Source: Membranipora membranacea (lineage: Eukaryota > Bryozoa > Gymnolaemata > Cheilostomatida > Membraniporidae). From it: DNA of 64,000 bases. Numbering within the stretch: the first letter of the stretch is position 1; each line of letters opens with the position of its first letter. Location of the stretch: assembly GCA_914767715.1 (NCBI GenBank), contig OU612075.1:2728001-2792000 (forward strand), in the 5' to 3' direction. Shown piece by piece: positions 49,708 through 61,600 of this stretch. Under the pieces are notes generated by a model, which made no database searches, was not told the DNA's origin, and saw nothing but the letters and a program-made list of their open reading frames with translations. A program made the translations under genes and the position numbers.

Positions 49708-52489
49708 TGCATCCCTAAAGGTTATCAAAACATGTGTCAGTGCAGATAGGATCATTGCCAAACTTTCCAGGTGACAACCTTACGAAAGAAACTCATTCAT
49801 ATAAATGTCAAGGGTAGGCCTGTGACTGATAAGGCTACGAGCCATTTACCCAAGACAATACAATCATTAATATAAACATAAAAAATACAGATAAGCCCTC
49901 ATGACCGTGCCTCAAGATGGAGTCAAACGTTTCTTTATATCTACCTGAGTGATCAATCAATGACCTTTTCGAGTTTTTTGTTGAACAGGAAGGAACTTCT
50001 TGGTAAGTTGTGAAATGTCGATATGCCACAAGGACGACACGGAAAAACCAAAATCTTGGGTTACAACACTCTCTATGAGACCGTCAACGAATAAGTAAAT
50101 TCTTACAGGCCGACCAAATGAAGTATCAGGTACTGTCATCAAACTACCAAAGTGAGAACCTCATTGGAAGCAGGGAGAATGGAAGAGGGATCAAAGTGAT
50201 TCTCCCTCCACTCTCTCTGGTGTCACACGTTCGGAATGGCGATGCCTGGTGTATGTGAGGGTGTCTATGGACAAACCTGAGTCGTCTGTTGTGCAAAGAT
50301 ACCTTCAAAAAACCCACCTGGGCTGATCACGACGGTGAAATGAATTGAATCCCAGGAAGGAGTTGGAGGGGAACACTCCTTGATCCCAGTGTGGTCATTC
50401 ATACAGATTGCTTGCACTATACACTACCTATCAAAAAACCTAACAACCAACTTCTGAGAAATGCTCTTCTCTGATCACCACTACAAAGTGTACAGGACAC
50501 AGGTGTTTAGAAAACTGTATCTGCAGTTATTCTAATCGCAGTTATTCTAATGTTCCAATTTCTCCCTGCATCTCTTGGTCATAGGAAGCTATTCACCGGT
50601 CATATGATGACTTGTTACCATGATAATATCCACTAGACCAGTCAAAGAATCAGTTGAAGAGTTTCACTGACAAGAACTTTCAATCACGATCGGAAACCTT
50701 GAACTGCGCATTCATCCTGGCAGATACTTTACGATACTTACTGGTATTGCTAGTGCTATATGTCCATCCAAAGACAAGAAAAACTTATGTGAAAACGTAT
50801 AGTCACTGGACTTTGTTTGTGAATGTTGCCAGCTTGTACTGCAAGTATCCAACAACTGCGTCATATAAGTTTAATATCCTCTGAAACAATGAGTAAGCCT
50901 GGGTGGTGCACTGTAGTGAAGTTGTGTTGTTTAATCCATAAGCCTAATTAATTTACAATAGTGTGAAATGGCATGCATAGTAAGTAGTAAGCATGGGACC
51001 ATCCAAAGATTCCCGACTAAAATATAACCCAGGCACTCACACAAAGATAACACAGAGTTTTATGGGGCTATACATGAATAGTTATGAATGTAGTAATTGA
51101 TAGTGCATATTTCCCTGCGGAGTTAAGTGTAAATAAAATTAGTTGAATATGCACTGCATGACTGTGATTGAATACAAAGTGACTAATCCTGTAATGGGGC
51201 ATAGCTTTTTAGGCCCATTTAGGAATCGGGTGAGGTCACGAACTTAAAACTGATCATCGAACGCTTCCAGTTCTGTCTCGTAAATAACATTCCATGCCAT
51301 AACAATGACACAATTAAATTAATTTAACTCACACCTTTTTGAAATAAAATGAAATCGAAGTAATGCTATGACCCTTGAAATCATAACACAGCGCAGCATA
51401 ATCATACCTCAAAATAATGTATCAGTTTGGTAATACTAAACCACAACTAAAGAGTTTTATGTTCAAAGAAAACAGTTGTGAGGTGCTAATACAATGACTT
51501 CCACCATTGCATCCTGAACGACCCACTCGTTACAGGTTAGAATTTGAATCACAGTCCTGCCAAATAAAATAACAGCTCAACGGCGCAAAGTCATCAAAAA
51601 CAGAAACCATTAATGATAAAAAACCTCCTACGACGTTATGTCATGCAAAACTAACCAACCTGTCATTTCCAAGTCCCAGTGGTAAAATTACACAAGCTTA
51701 CCGATAAGAATGTAGAAACTGTGCACTGTGTGGGTAAGACGATTGAACCTAACTCGCACTCTCCTACGAAATCTGATTTTGAGAAATCTCAAGTTTAGTA
51801 TTAAGTCTCATAGGTTATCATTATGCCAAAAACTTGATAAACATAAATGTAACGAATGTAATACTGTTACGTAGTTTCATGTAATAAAGCAATTACAACT
51901 TTCAGAGCGCATATGAAGTGTTGAATTAAGCATTGATGAGGCGCAATAGACTTTGCTTATGGGGTTAACAATCTGCTTGTAATATCAAACGATTACACAT
52001 TGAAGAAAATCAACTTTCATTATGGGCTAATCAGGAGTAATGGTTTGATTTCCGATACAAATTTGACATTACAAGATTATACAAGCTGAGCTAGACCTGA
52101 ATTAGTCTCCTCATCGTTTTAGGATAGCAACCTGTTAGCGATTGTCAGCAGTTTGACACCTTCAATTATCTGAGAACGATCTCTTAAATGCACTGAGCTG
52201 ATCATGATCCTGATCCTGACGTGCTACACTGGTGCGGCTCTCAAATGTAAGATTTCAGTTCAATCACAAAAATGGTTTGAGAGACGCTAGCTGTAATTCG
52301 TAACCAAGCTTGTCCACAACTTACCAATCCAAATGCCCAACCTGCTGGTACAGACACATATGGTAGCAAACAAGACAACTTACGTTGAAGACGACCTTGA
52401 AAGACTGTAGGTAAGACAGTACAGCCAACTACAGCCAACTACCTGTATAGATGCGTAGTCTATACATAAACTGGCTAGCACATACCCTA

Positions 52490-52583
52490 GTAGCCTGTCT
52501 TGACCAGCTTTGTTAGGTGTTAGGTCTTCGGTGTACGGTGTTCGGTGTTCCCCCACGGGACAAAGCTTGTCAAGACAGGCTAC
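52490..52583. repeat. Foldback element, TAGCCTGTCTT family, copy 2
   Basis: 23-bp arms (52490-52512 and 52561-52583) differ at a single position. They are versions of GTAGCCTGTCTTGAC and CAAGCTTTG. The loop has GGTGTT- and GGTGTTCGGTG-type short repeats, unlike the G-rich loop of copy 1. Confidence 0.8.
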
Positions 52584-53844
52584 ATCAAAAGCTAATCCTA
52601 AATCAGTAAAACTATTCAACACATTCCAAGTTGTCTCAGCATAGAGTTGTATTGATGACCAGACACCTCATAGAATATAAATATCTTATAACTACGAATG
52701 CTTACAGAATATTGACTATTGACACACTAACTGTCCACGATGGGACTTGATAAAGGTTTTGTTCTCCAATTACACAATTAATACGCGATAACACCTAGGA
52801 CAACCGCATCTCAGTCGGACAGCCTGCATATCAGTCGCTATTATTCATGTAATCCCATTGTTAGAATGTCAAAAATGTGCCTGTTGTTATGACTGGGGGG
52901 TCATTATGATTTCAACCATTAAGAAAAGATTTTCGTAAATTTTATCAGATTTATCAAATTTTTTTAATGTGAAATCATTATCCCATATCTACCTAACTAA
53001 TATTGGTTTATTAATTAGCGGAATGTCTAGATAATCAGAATTGAAAGCTACTTGATAGCTTGCTTTTTGTTCCAAGCTTTCAAAATGAGAAGCATCTTTT
53101 CTTGGCCAGCTTCCTGTGTGTAAAGCCTATTTCTTAGCTTGGCTTTTTTGTCAAAATGTTATTACTCATGGGATTAAGATAATCTTCATTGGCATTAAAA
53201 ATGGGTGTACCAAAGACACTTGAACAGGTGGTATATCTGGCTTTCTACATGACACATCAACAAAAAAGACCTTCCTACCTCAAACAACCAACAGACAGAA
53301 CCTTCAAAATTACTTCAAAAACAGTAACATGTTACATGTTACCAAAAGAACATCCTCACAAGTGGAAGTAGATTTGTACCCTTTATACTCACAGACAAGT
53401 GGCGTTTTACTTTTACTATAATCCAAACGGTATCAGGTATATTATCCACAGAGGCTTCTTGGTAGATTCATCAATTCAAAACGGAACATTAGGCTGTAAA
53501 AAGAAGATATCACAGCTATACAAATAGCTTCTGTTATATGCACACTGATGAGACACAATGGCACACGGCAGATGACTTGCGAATAATTCTTTTTGCATGA
53601 CTTGGTGAGAACACTGTTCCCCACTGATAGAATTGTTCGCACCAGTGATTTAGACAAGCAAAATCAATGATGGTGTAGAGAGTATTTGCATATCAAATTT
53701 GACTTTCGTTAGATACATGTTTGTGCATCATTTTTTCATCATTAGACTCACAAACTACATCTATGCAGAACCAGAAAAACCGACAAAAATACTGAATAAT
53801 TCATGTACACAGCATCAGCATACCTGTATTGTGCAGTCTACCTA

Positions 53845-53975
53845 GATCAAGTTTTATCCAATTGCCTGTATTCCAGGTGCTCCCTTCCACTGGTCACGTC
53901 TCAGGTATGACTAGTGGCTAGTGACTATTAGATCGGGAGCAACTCCAAATGCAGGCAAATGGATCAAACTTGATC
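53845..53975. mobile_element. MITE with about 40-bp imperfect terminal inverted repeats
   Basis: Left end GATCAAGTTTTATCCAATTG then CCTGTATTCC...GCTCCC, and right end, inverted, GATCAAGTTTGATCCATTTG then CCTGCATTTGGAG..GCTCCC. The core between is about 50 bp. Related end sequences recur at 45747-45843 and, more weakly, at 61430-61545 inside a Beclin 1 intron. Confidence 0.7.
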
Positions 53976-54017
53976 AAAGTGGACCTACCAGATATATGCA
54001 ATTGCAACACCACCCAG

Positions 54018-54171
54018 TAAGAACGCAACAGTAAGAGCGCAACATTAAGAACGCAACAGTAAGGGCGCAACATTAAGAACGCAACAGTAAGAGCGCAACA
54101 TTAAGAACGCAACATTAAGAGCGCAACATTAAGAACGCAACATTAAGAGCGCAACATTAAGAACGCAACAG
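54018..54171. repeat. Minisatellite, 11 copies of a 14-bp unit in a 28-bp higher-order pattern
   Basis: Eleven units of TAAGARCGCAACAK. The R position alternates A and G almost perfectly along the array (AAC, AGC, AAC, GGC, AAC, AGC and so on), so the true period is a 28-bp dimer. Confidence 0.85.
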
Positions 54172-55616
54172 CAAAATCACCCAGTAAGAAGACAAGCGGC
54201 CCTTAGATAATTTCCGAGCCCTGAGCAGCAGACATCTTATCCGTTGGAGTGATCATAACATGTCATCTCCCAGTGTATTTGTCTGGCGGTGCTCCGAGCT
54301 CATAGCAGGCTAATCACCAGTTTAATTCATATGGGCATTCCGGCATTACAATGAGTACCAATTAGATTACAAGCATGTCAACATGGGGCAAGCCTATGTA
54401 AGGGTCTCAAAGCGAATTAGACTGACAGGGTCCACTTACCATGGATAATGACAGCGTAGGGTCCTATCGGTATGTAGAGAGTTGAGATGAGTAACAAGCT
54501 CACCCTAACAAGAACAATGTTGAGTCTCATTAGAGCAGTGAGATATCCCTGATTGGAGAGAAGGTAGCTAGTCTATTTAATAATGAATGGTCCTCCAACA
54601 ATCAGTCATAGCAGTACCAAAATATCCAGTCCCTAAGTATGTTAATTTGTAGCCAATATAAGTTTAGTTAGTTCACCACAAGCACAATGAAGCCTTTCAA
54701 TAATGTAAAGCCAAATCAAGATATCAAACCTAAATCTTCAATACTTTATGTCAATATGGCCTGTGTCAATACAAGTCACAATGCAGGGCAATAGCTAAAA
54801 GAAACAAATCAGCAATACCTATATTATTGCTTTGATAAACATTGAAGTTGGTGGTATTTTGGATTAATTTCTGATTCAGGGTTAGCGTTCATCCCTGTCC
54901 CGGTGTTCCGGCCATCGGAACAGGTAAAACAACTGACTGAAGAGAGCTGATCCACCTAGTTGTACTTACCAAATTTCTCTGTCGCGATACGGGTGTAGAT
55001 GGATTGGCAAGGAGAGTAGGGTAAAACTGGACACTCAAACTGTAATGAGCAAACCTTATTGCCTGAGCTAACAACCCACAGAATCGCACTTGATCTAAAA
55101 CCTAATGTTATTGGACACACTAACCCTTAAAAATTCTTTGTCTGGTAAAACAAAAGGCAATTGTAGATGAGAGAATATTCTAAAAAAGATTGGAATGCTA
55201 TTTATTAATGACAACTATGTCTGATTCAATTTGATATGAACATGAGGTCTATTATTGTTGTGTGCCCACCATTAATTATAATCCTCATTTTCTCACCTGC
55301 CATGAATGGCTCTTATGGCCAATAAATTTATTGCCCTCTGTTAAAATATCAAGCGGAATAACAGCCTTGTTTTAACATCTCTGTTTTTTTCGGTCATAGC
55401 TGAAAAGTGGGACAAATCCTTTTCCGTCAAGGACCTGCACAAGAAAGACACAGAGGTGACATCGTAAATATGTCACCTAAATACTCATTAGTACCTTGGC
55501 CTACTATATGAATACATAATCATCATCATTATTTGCAATAAATTGAGATAAGATAATTCTCTCTTGCAAAAAGATGTCACAACTCCCACTCATTGCAACA
55601 CAGACGTACACATTTC

Positions 55617-55643
55617 ATCAGGGAGGATCACACCCTCCCTGAT
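55617..55643. repeat. Short foldback hairpin (GGGAGGGTGG family)
   Basis: Arms ATCAGGGAGG and CCTCCCTGAT with a 7-nt loop. Fourth clear copy of the family in the window. Confidence 0.7.
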
Positions 55644-57147
55644 TTCATATTGTTCCAATATTAACTTGTTTACAGTAAATCATGTATTGCTTAACCTATA
55701 AGCCTACACAGTCGGACAATATAGATTTAAATCTCACAGGCAATATTGTGGCATAATCGCGCAACATTGAAAATCAATGTGATAACAGTTGATCCAATTG
55801 CTGACAAAAAAATTGAAATGCTACACCCAGTATCAGTTTTACAAGCAACATTCGTTCAGTCATTTTACACAGAAGTTTCATGTTACTTGATTTTTTGGCG
55901 CCTCGATCACATCCCTAAACAAACTGTAAGCTTTTGATTATCATGTTTACACTATGTACCTGTATGTGGGCTGACAAGATACTCATCAGGGGGATGAGTA
56001 CTTTGCTTGTATTGATGATTTTATTATACATGCATATTTTTATTCAAAAAGTAACTGATCAGATGACTGGCATAGTTTTTGAGCCAGCAGATGTTATTTC
56101 TAATTTGTCTTCTTTGGTGACCCATATCTAGGAGACACCCTTACTACTGCCTTATTTTTGTATGATATTGATAATTTTATAATTTAGATATTTCCAGTTA
56201 CAAAACAAATGTGTGATAAAGAATGCATCGGCATTGCAAGGCAAAGCTAAAATGCTGAGGTGCGTTGTGTAATAGAAAGAAGGCTGATCAGTTGTTAAGT
56301 TAAGGAGAGGGCTTATTTATTTATTTATAGAGGTTACTTGAAAGTATACAAATAACAGATAGCTGAAGGATATTAGGGAATAACTGTGCATATACATACT
56401 AGGCCTAACACATACTAAGATCTAAAACTTAAGTAAACGGCTAAAAAGGTACGCAGCACCGTATGTAATTAAAGTAAAATGAGCTAGTCTAATAATCATT
56501 GTAGTCCCGTTATAGGACAAATGTGCATATAAGATGCTGTTGGTCTGGTGAAAAAACTTTTATTATCATCTAAGTAAGCCAATTGAATTTATTGTCAATT
56601 CATACATCATGATCAATCATTTTTGTTGCAGCTGTGGATGAAGGGAGAATCCCTGGTTGAGGTATGAGCAACCCTGCTAGCTTGCCATTTGTCTTGTATG
56701 AAAACCAATATAAACTATTTGGCCAGAGAAAAAGAGTGTGGGAACATTTATTATTTGCTTTGATCAATGAACTCCCTCTTCCTCAGTGGGAGTTCTGTTT
56801 TGATGATGTCGGTGATGGTATACTATGATTTAAACAAGCGATGTGGACAAACAGACTAGTGATGCTGCAATCCAGGTTTGACAATAATTATCATATTGGT
56901 TTAACTGTGAAATGCCCTTTAATAAGCTTCAGGAATGAAATTTTATGGAATACACCACCATACCACAAGTTGGCTGGACTCCATATCTGGTGGTACAGCA
57001 CCATGCGGGCTGGGTTGGTCTGGGGGGACCCTGAAAACCTCCCGGCAGCGGTACGGGGTAGAACCTAAGCCACCAAATGTTCGTTTTTTTGCTGTTTTAT
57101 TATGAGAAAACCATAATTTGCCAAATGCTAGCAAGTGTTACACAGAG

Positions 57148-57220
57148 TATAATTACGTAAAAAGTTTAAACTAGCTGCAATTGCCAATTGCAGCTAGTTT
57201 AAACTTTTTACGTAATTATA
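57148..57220. repeat. 73-nt perfect palindrome upstream of Beclin 1
   Basis: Two 36-nt arms (57148-57183 and 57185-57220) are exact inverted copies around a single C. The sequence begins TATAATTACGTAAAAAGTTT and the centre is CAATTGCCAATTG. It contains ACGT and GTTTAAAC sites symmetrically. It ends about 450 bp before the Beclin 1 start codon. A partial echo (TTATAATTGATTGTAAACTA) follows it. Confidence 0.9.
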
Positions 57221-57671
57221 ACTAATTGAATTGGTTATAATTGATTGTAAACTAGCTAGACCTCATGACTGCTGACTAAGCAAATAAAACTGCACTTAGC
57301 TCTTAGGAGCAAAAGTGGGGTGGTTATATGGTCATCTGGTCTCATAGGGTAATCAGTCAATACATCTGGTGTTACCCTACGATATAGGGTAACTTGTCAA
57401 GTTGTCATGTATGATACTACTAATAATAAATCATAGAAATAATTTCTCAAGATTGATGTCTGCCTACCTTATTTAGTCACATGATCAGTCACCTGATAAC
57501 ATATATAGTGTCCACTTATTTGATTGGACAATTATTATCGATATACCAGTTAACTAAATATTTCACTAGTAATACACTTCCTTGTAAATATATTTGGGAA
57601 TATTTTTGTTTGTAGTAGTAGCCCTCACTGTCACACAATTATCTGTCGTTCATCACAGTTGTGGAGGAGAA

Positions 57672-58691
57672 ATGCAGACCAGTGCAAAGTCAGATCCCAA
57701 CACGTTGAGCAATGCTGTGTCATTCTGCTGTTCAAAATGTGGTGCTCCTCTTAAGTTGGATCCAAGCTTGCAAACATTACCAGACAAGGGATTCCTACAA
57801 GAGATTTCAGGTAGATGGATATATGTGATGTTAACCACTTTGTTGTTATGTTGGCAATGTTACACTGTGACTGTAGTTGTGGAACAAAACTTCTCTTACT
57901 TTGGTGCAAAAATTGTCAATGATCACTTAAATGATTCTATCTCCATCAATTATTACCATTAACATATTGATTGAATCATTGTTGTGTCCTTACTAACTTA
58001 GCTATAAATATGATGCAGCTGATCTCATCTATGTATGTATATTAATAAGTATAAACAAATTTGAGTTTTTTCAACTCCTGCCTCATGCCCAAGTAATTTT
58101 AGGTATGTCTTTGCTTGAATTTTCTTTTGATACAGCGCCTTTATATAGTGGGAATCAGCTTAGACAACGTGAGCGGCATATTGATGTTGGAGATGTGCAA
58201 TATACAACAAACTATATCAAACACAGTCTAACAACACAAAGGTAAAATACTTTGGTGCAAGTTAGTACCCTTCTTTGACAGTAAGACAGAGGCAAAGACG
58301 AGTTCAATTACCTTTTCTACCACATAAGAGACAGCTATCAGGTGATCTTTTCCTACATCAATATCATGCATTGCAATGAACTATCCGCGAACTCATTAGT
58401 GATCTATCAAACCCAATATGTAGATGTTACTCTTTAATTGTTTCTCTAGAAATATAGCTTCTCGACCTTCCCGCTGAGGATGGGGAGCATGGAATAGAAT
58501 GAGGTGAGTATACAAGGTACATATTTTTTGTTTGTAGTGGTGGCGGCGCAGGAGGGGAGTCTGATTTCACCTTAGTAGGTAATGTCCCTCAGCAGTCAGG
58601 AGGCGCTGGGATAACTCAGGTCATCAGAATCAATAATAAAATGTTTGATATACTCTCAGGTCAGGCTGAGATAGACCATCCACTGTGTGAG
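57672..58691 (+). CDS. BECN1: Beclin 1 exons 1-3: N-terminal regulatory region
   Basis: Exon 1 (57672-57810) gives [20 protein letters not shown], matching human VSFVCQRCSQPLKLDTSF. Exon 2 (58136-58241) is poorly conserved. Exon 3 (58538-58691) carries ESDFTLVG (human NSFTLIG), the BH3-like segment [17 protein letters not shown] and DHPLCE. Human BH3 reads LSRRLKVTGDLFDIMSG, so the Gly-Asp pair central to Bcl-2 binding is Asn-Lys here (residues 115-116). Splice phases are 1, 2 and 0. A T-rich stretch ending TTTGTAG at about 57617 may be the acceptor of an intron in the 5' untranslated region. Confidence 0.93.
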
Positions 58692-61600
58692 GTAAGTCGC
58701 AATTCTTAGCAGTACAACTATTCTAACCACACCCAACTTTTTGAGCAGTATGTTGATTTGGTTGAATTCAGTGTTGATGTTAATATAATAATACATTTGT
58801 GACTGCTGTCTTTTGGTTTTCATGTTGGTTTTGTTTCTGAGATTTTAACATTCTGACTTCACTGGTTGTAAGCATTACCCCTGAATATATATTATATTAT
58901 ATATTATATTATGATTATATGTTGAAGATTTGCGCACTTGTGTCTGGTTGTCAGACTGTCAGATTGCATTCATATTTCTTCTACATTCCAACCATAATAA
59001 ATGATAAACCTATCATTACACCAAGTATACATAGACATGAGACCCTTTCATTGCGCATTACCAAAAACGATAAGCCAAGGTAATGATGATGATGTGAACT
59101 TTATTATTGAAAACTGTCCACAACATGCATTGAGCAGACAACACACATGATATAAGAGCGTGTCAGATAAAATAGAAAAAAGTTAAAAATACCATCAGTT
59201 CTAAAATGAAGTATTGATATGCATAATCATACACCATATTTATAAAAGATAGTCTTTGATAGTGCTATTGGTGCGACATTTTTTCACCAGGACATCATGA
59301 GTTTTACTAGAGTGTCGACCTCTAGCTGACTGTCTCAGTGGAACCATGGCATATAACCGAATTTCGCAACATACTTGTATGTGAGTGACAAATAAACCAA
59401 TCAATCAACCGATGTAGCCTAATGCCTAATAGCGAACATGATGATTTGCAGGACTGTACAGATATGTTATTAGATCAACTCGACCAGCAGCTCAGAATAA
59501 CAGAAGAGGAATGTAGAGGGTATAAAGAGTTTCTGGAGCAGCTGGAGTCAAGGGAAGAAAGTCAGACAGAAGAAGACTATGATAAAACGCTCAAACAGGT
59601 GATTGTTCATATAATAGCCGTTTGTTTTCCTATTTCTACAACGTTTTGGCATGAGTGGCTTTTCAAATGAAGAGAAAATACAATATGATGCTATTCACTG
59701 TCACTCTTAAATCCCAATGTGGACTAGTCAACAACAGCATAGCCATCCCCACCCAACATTCTGAAATCTAAATTTGGCCTTTATCTGAGTTTTGATACGC
59801 AAGGTACCTTACTTATCACAGATGGTTTGAAAAATGACAACATTTGGAATGTTAAAATGGCAGTGTGACAAGATATCTCCGTCAATGAGTCTCAATATCG
59901 CTATGTAATGCATTATTTAAATGCCATTAAAACTTGAGATATTCTGTATGATTACAGTTAGAAGCAGAGGAAGAAGAATTGAGACAGAAGATAGAAAGTT
60001 TAGATTTAGAATGTAAAAAACTTGACTCGGAGTTGTTAGCTGAGAACGGCAAACAGAACGATCTGCGGGAGGAAGAACAAGAGTTTGTATTTAAACTAAT
60101 TTTGAGAATCAAATGGATTTATGAACAAAGAACTATCAACCAAGTCACAATATTAAATTCGCGTAAGAACATCCAGCAAATTTCAATGATCTTGCATTTG
60201 GTCCCAACCCATGTGTATACACTTCAGTTTTCCACCTAATTTGAGGTCTTTGTGTCTTTATCAAAGATACCGTGCCCCAAAAACTGGCAGTTATCATAAT
60301 GATTTCATTTGAAAAATGCATAACTTTGATCTATTTATTAAGAGTGTTCTGTCTTTTTCAGCTTTCTCAAAGAATATAATGAATTGAAGAGACAAGTCGT
60401 CACGTTGGAGGACGAAGATAGGAGGTAACGTCAGACATAAGAAATGAGTCATTCAGAATCGTTTGGGATACTGTGCAGTTTTGCTAATCCTTGGGTTGAT
60501 GAGATTCCAGTTATCATGTGCCAATTGTTGGGCATTTTGTAAGTCTGTGATGTGGACAACCAGATTTTATGGAACAAGTTTAAACACATGACGAGAGGCC
60601 GACACCACTGAAGTCTTGTTACCCCTCAATTCTAATCGTTGTGCAGGAATTGGTTTCAAGCAAAATAAATAGAATGAAGTTTTTATCCTTGAGGTTTTGA
60701 ATTAAAAACCGCCAAAATCGTAATCTGAGCGAGACCTGCGAGGGTCTCGCCTACAAATCGCTCACACATTGATGGGATTCTGTACATTCTGAGTGAGCGA
60801 TGTGATAGTGATTATTTGCTTTCGTAAAGCATCGCTCATTCTAATTGAAAGACCCCCTCCCCTGTGTGTTTGTCTTCCATATCACAGATACTATTTATAG
60901 GCTCGTTTTCGCTCTATGCTCTATGGTTACTTAATTGTTTACAGCTCAGAGAATCAGTTGAAGTATGCCGAGATGCAGTTGGACAGGCTCATTAAAGTGA
61001 ACGCTTTCAATGCAACTTTTCATATCTGGCACAACGGACACTTCGGCACTATCAATGGATTCAGACTGGGTCGCTTACCAAATGTACCGGTAAGATTATC
61101 TTATGAAACAGATTTGGTACAATTCACTCTCCCCCCCCCCTTTCACCCTGTTGTGAATACATCAAAGGATTCAGTACATCCTCACCTATCACTGCTCTGT
61201 CCTGTAAGGGTAGCGGATGCCTGCTGGAGGCCTAGCACTATTAGACTTCTCCATCTAATCCTGTCCTAAGCATCCTATTCACTGAGGGAACAGGATTGGA
61301 GATTGTGTCCTACCATCTATGCTTTGTACCATATATTTTATCCCACAGAGGCTTCTGATGATATGTAGAAGAATTTCATGAGAGAAAGCTGTTTTGTTGA
61401 TTTGAGATTGAAATGCGTAATACCTTGATCAAGCATGATCCAATTTGCTTGAATTTAGAGTTTGAGCCTTTGGCAAAAGGCCTTTGCCGGCTCACCAGAA
61501 AAATTGGAATGACTGGACTGCGGGCAAGCAGATCAAATTTATTATACGCAATACCAGGCTGGTTATAACTTACGCTAGGTACATAAGTTTGAGATGCCAT

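Larger units (their letters stand above)
47860..57671. other. Intergenic region between the DLC-like long-form start and Beclin 1
   Basis: About 9.8 kb between two divergently transcribed genes. It carries repeat elements at 49039-49277, 49633-49707, 52490-52583, 53845-53975, 54018-54171, 55617-55643 and 57148-57220. A smaller inverted repeat lies at 56763-56800 and there are T- and TA-rich runs. No credible coding exon or RNA gene was found. Promoters of both genes must lie at its ends, but I cannot assign core elements. Confidence 0.55.

Noticed and set aside
54018-54171. CRISPR-like array
   Set aside because: Direct 14-bp repeats without spacers in an animal genome; it is a minisatellite.
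57594-57671. Upstream in-frame start of Beclin 1 giving a signal-peptide-like leader
   Set aside because: It would add 26 hydrophobic residues unknown in this cytosolic family, and a likely 5'UTR splice acceptor (TTTGTAG) lies inside it. The ATG at 57672 gives the family-typical N-terminus.
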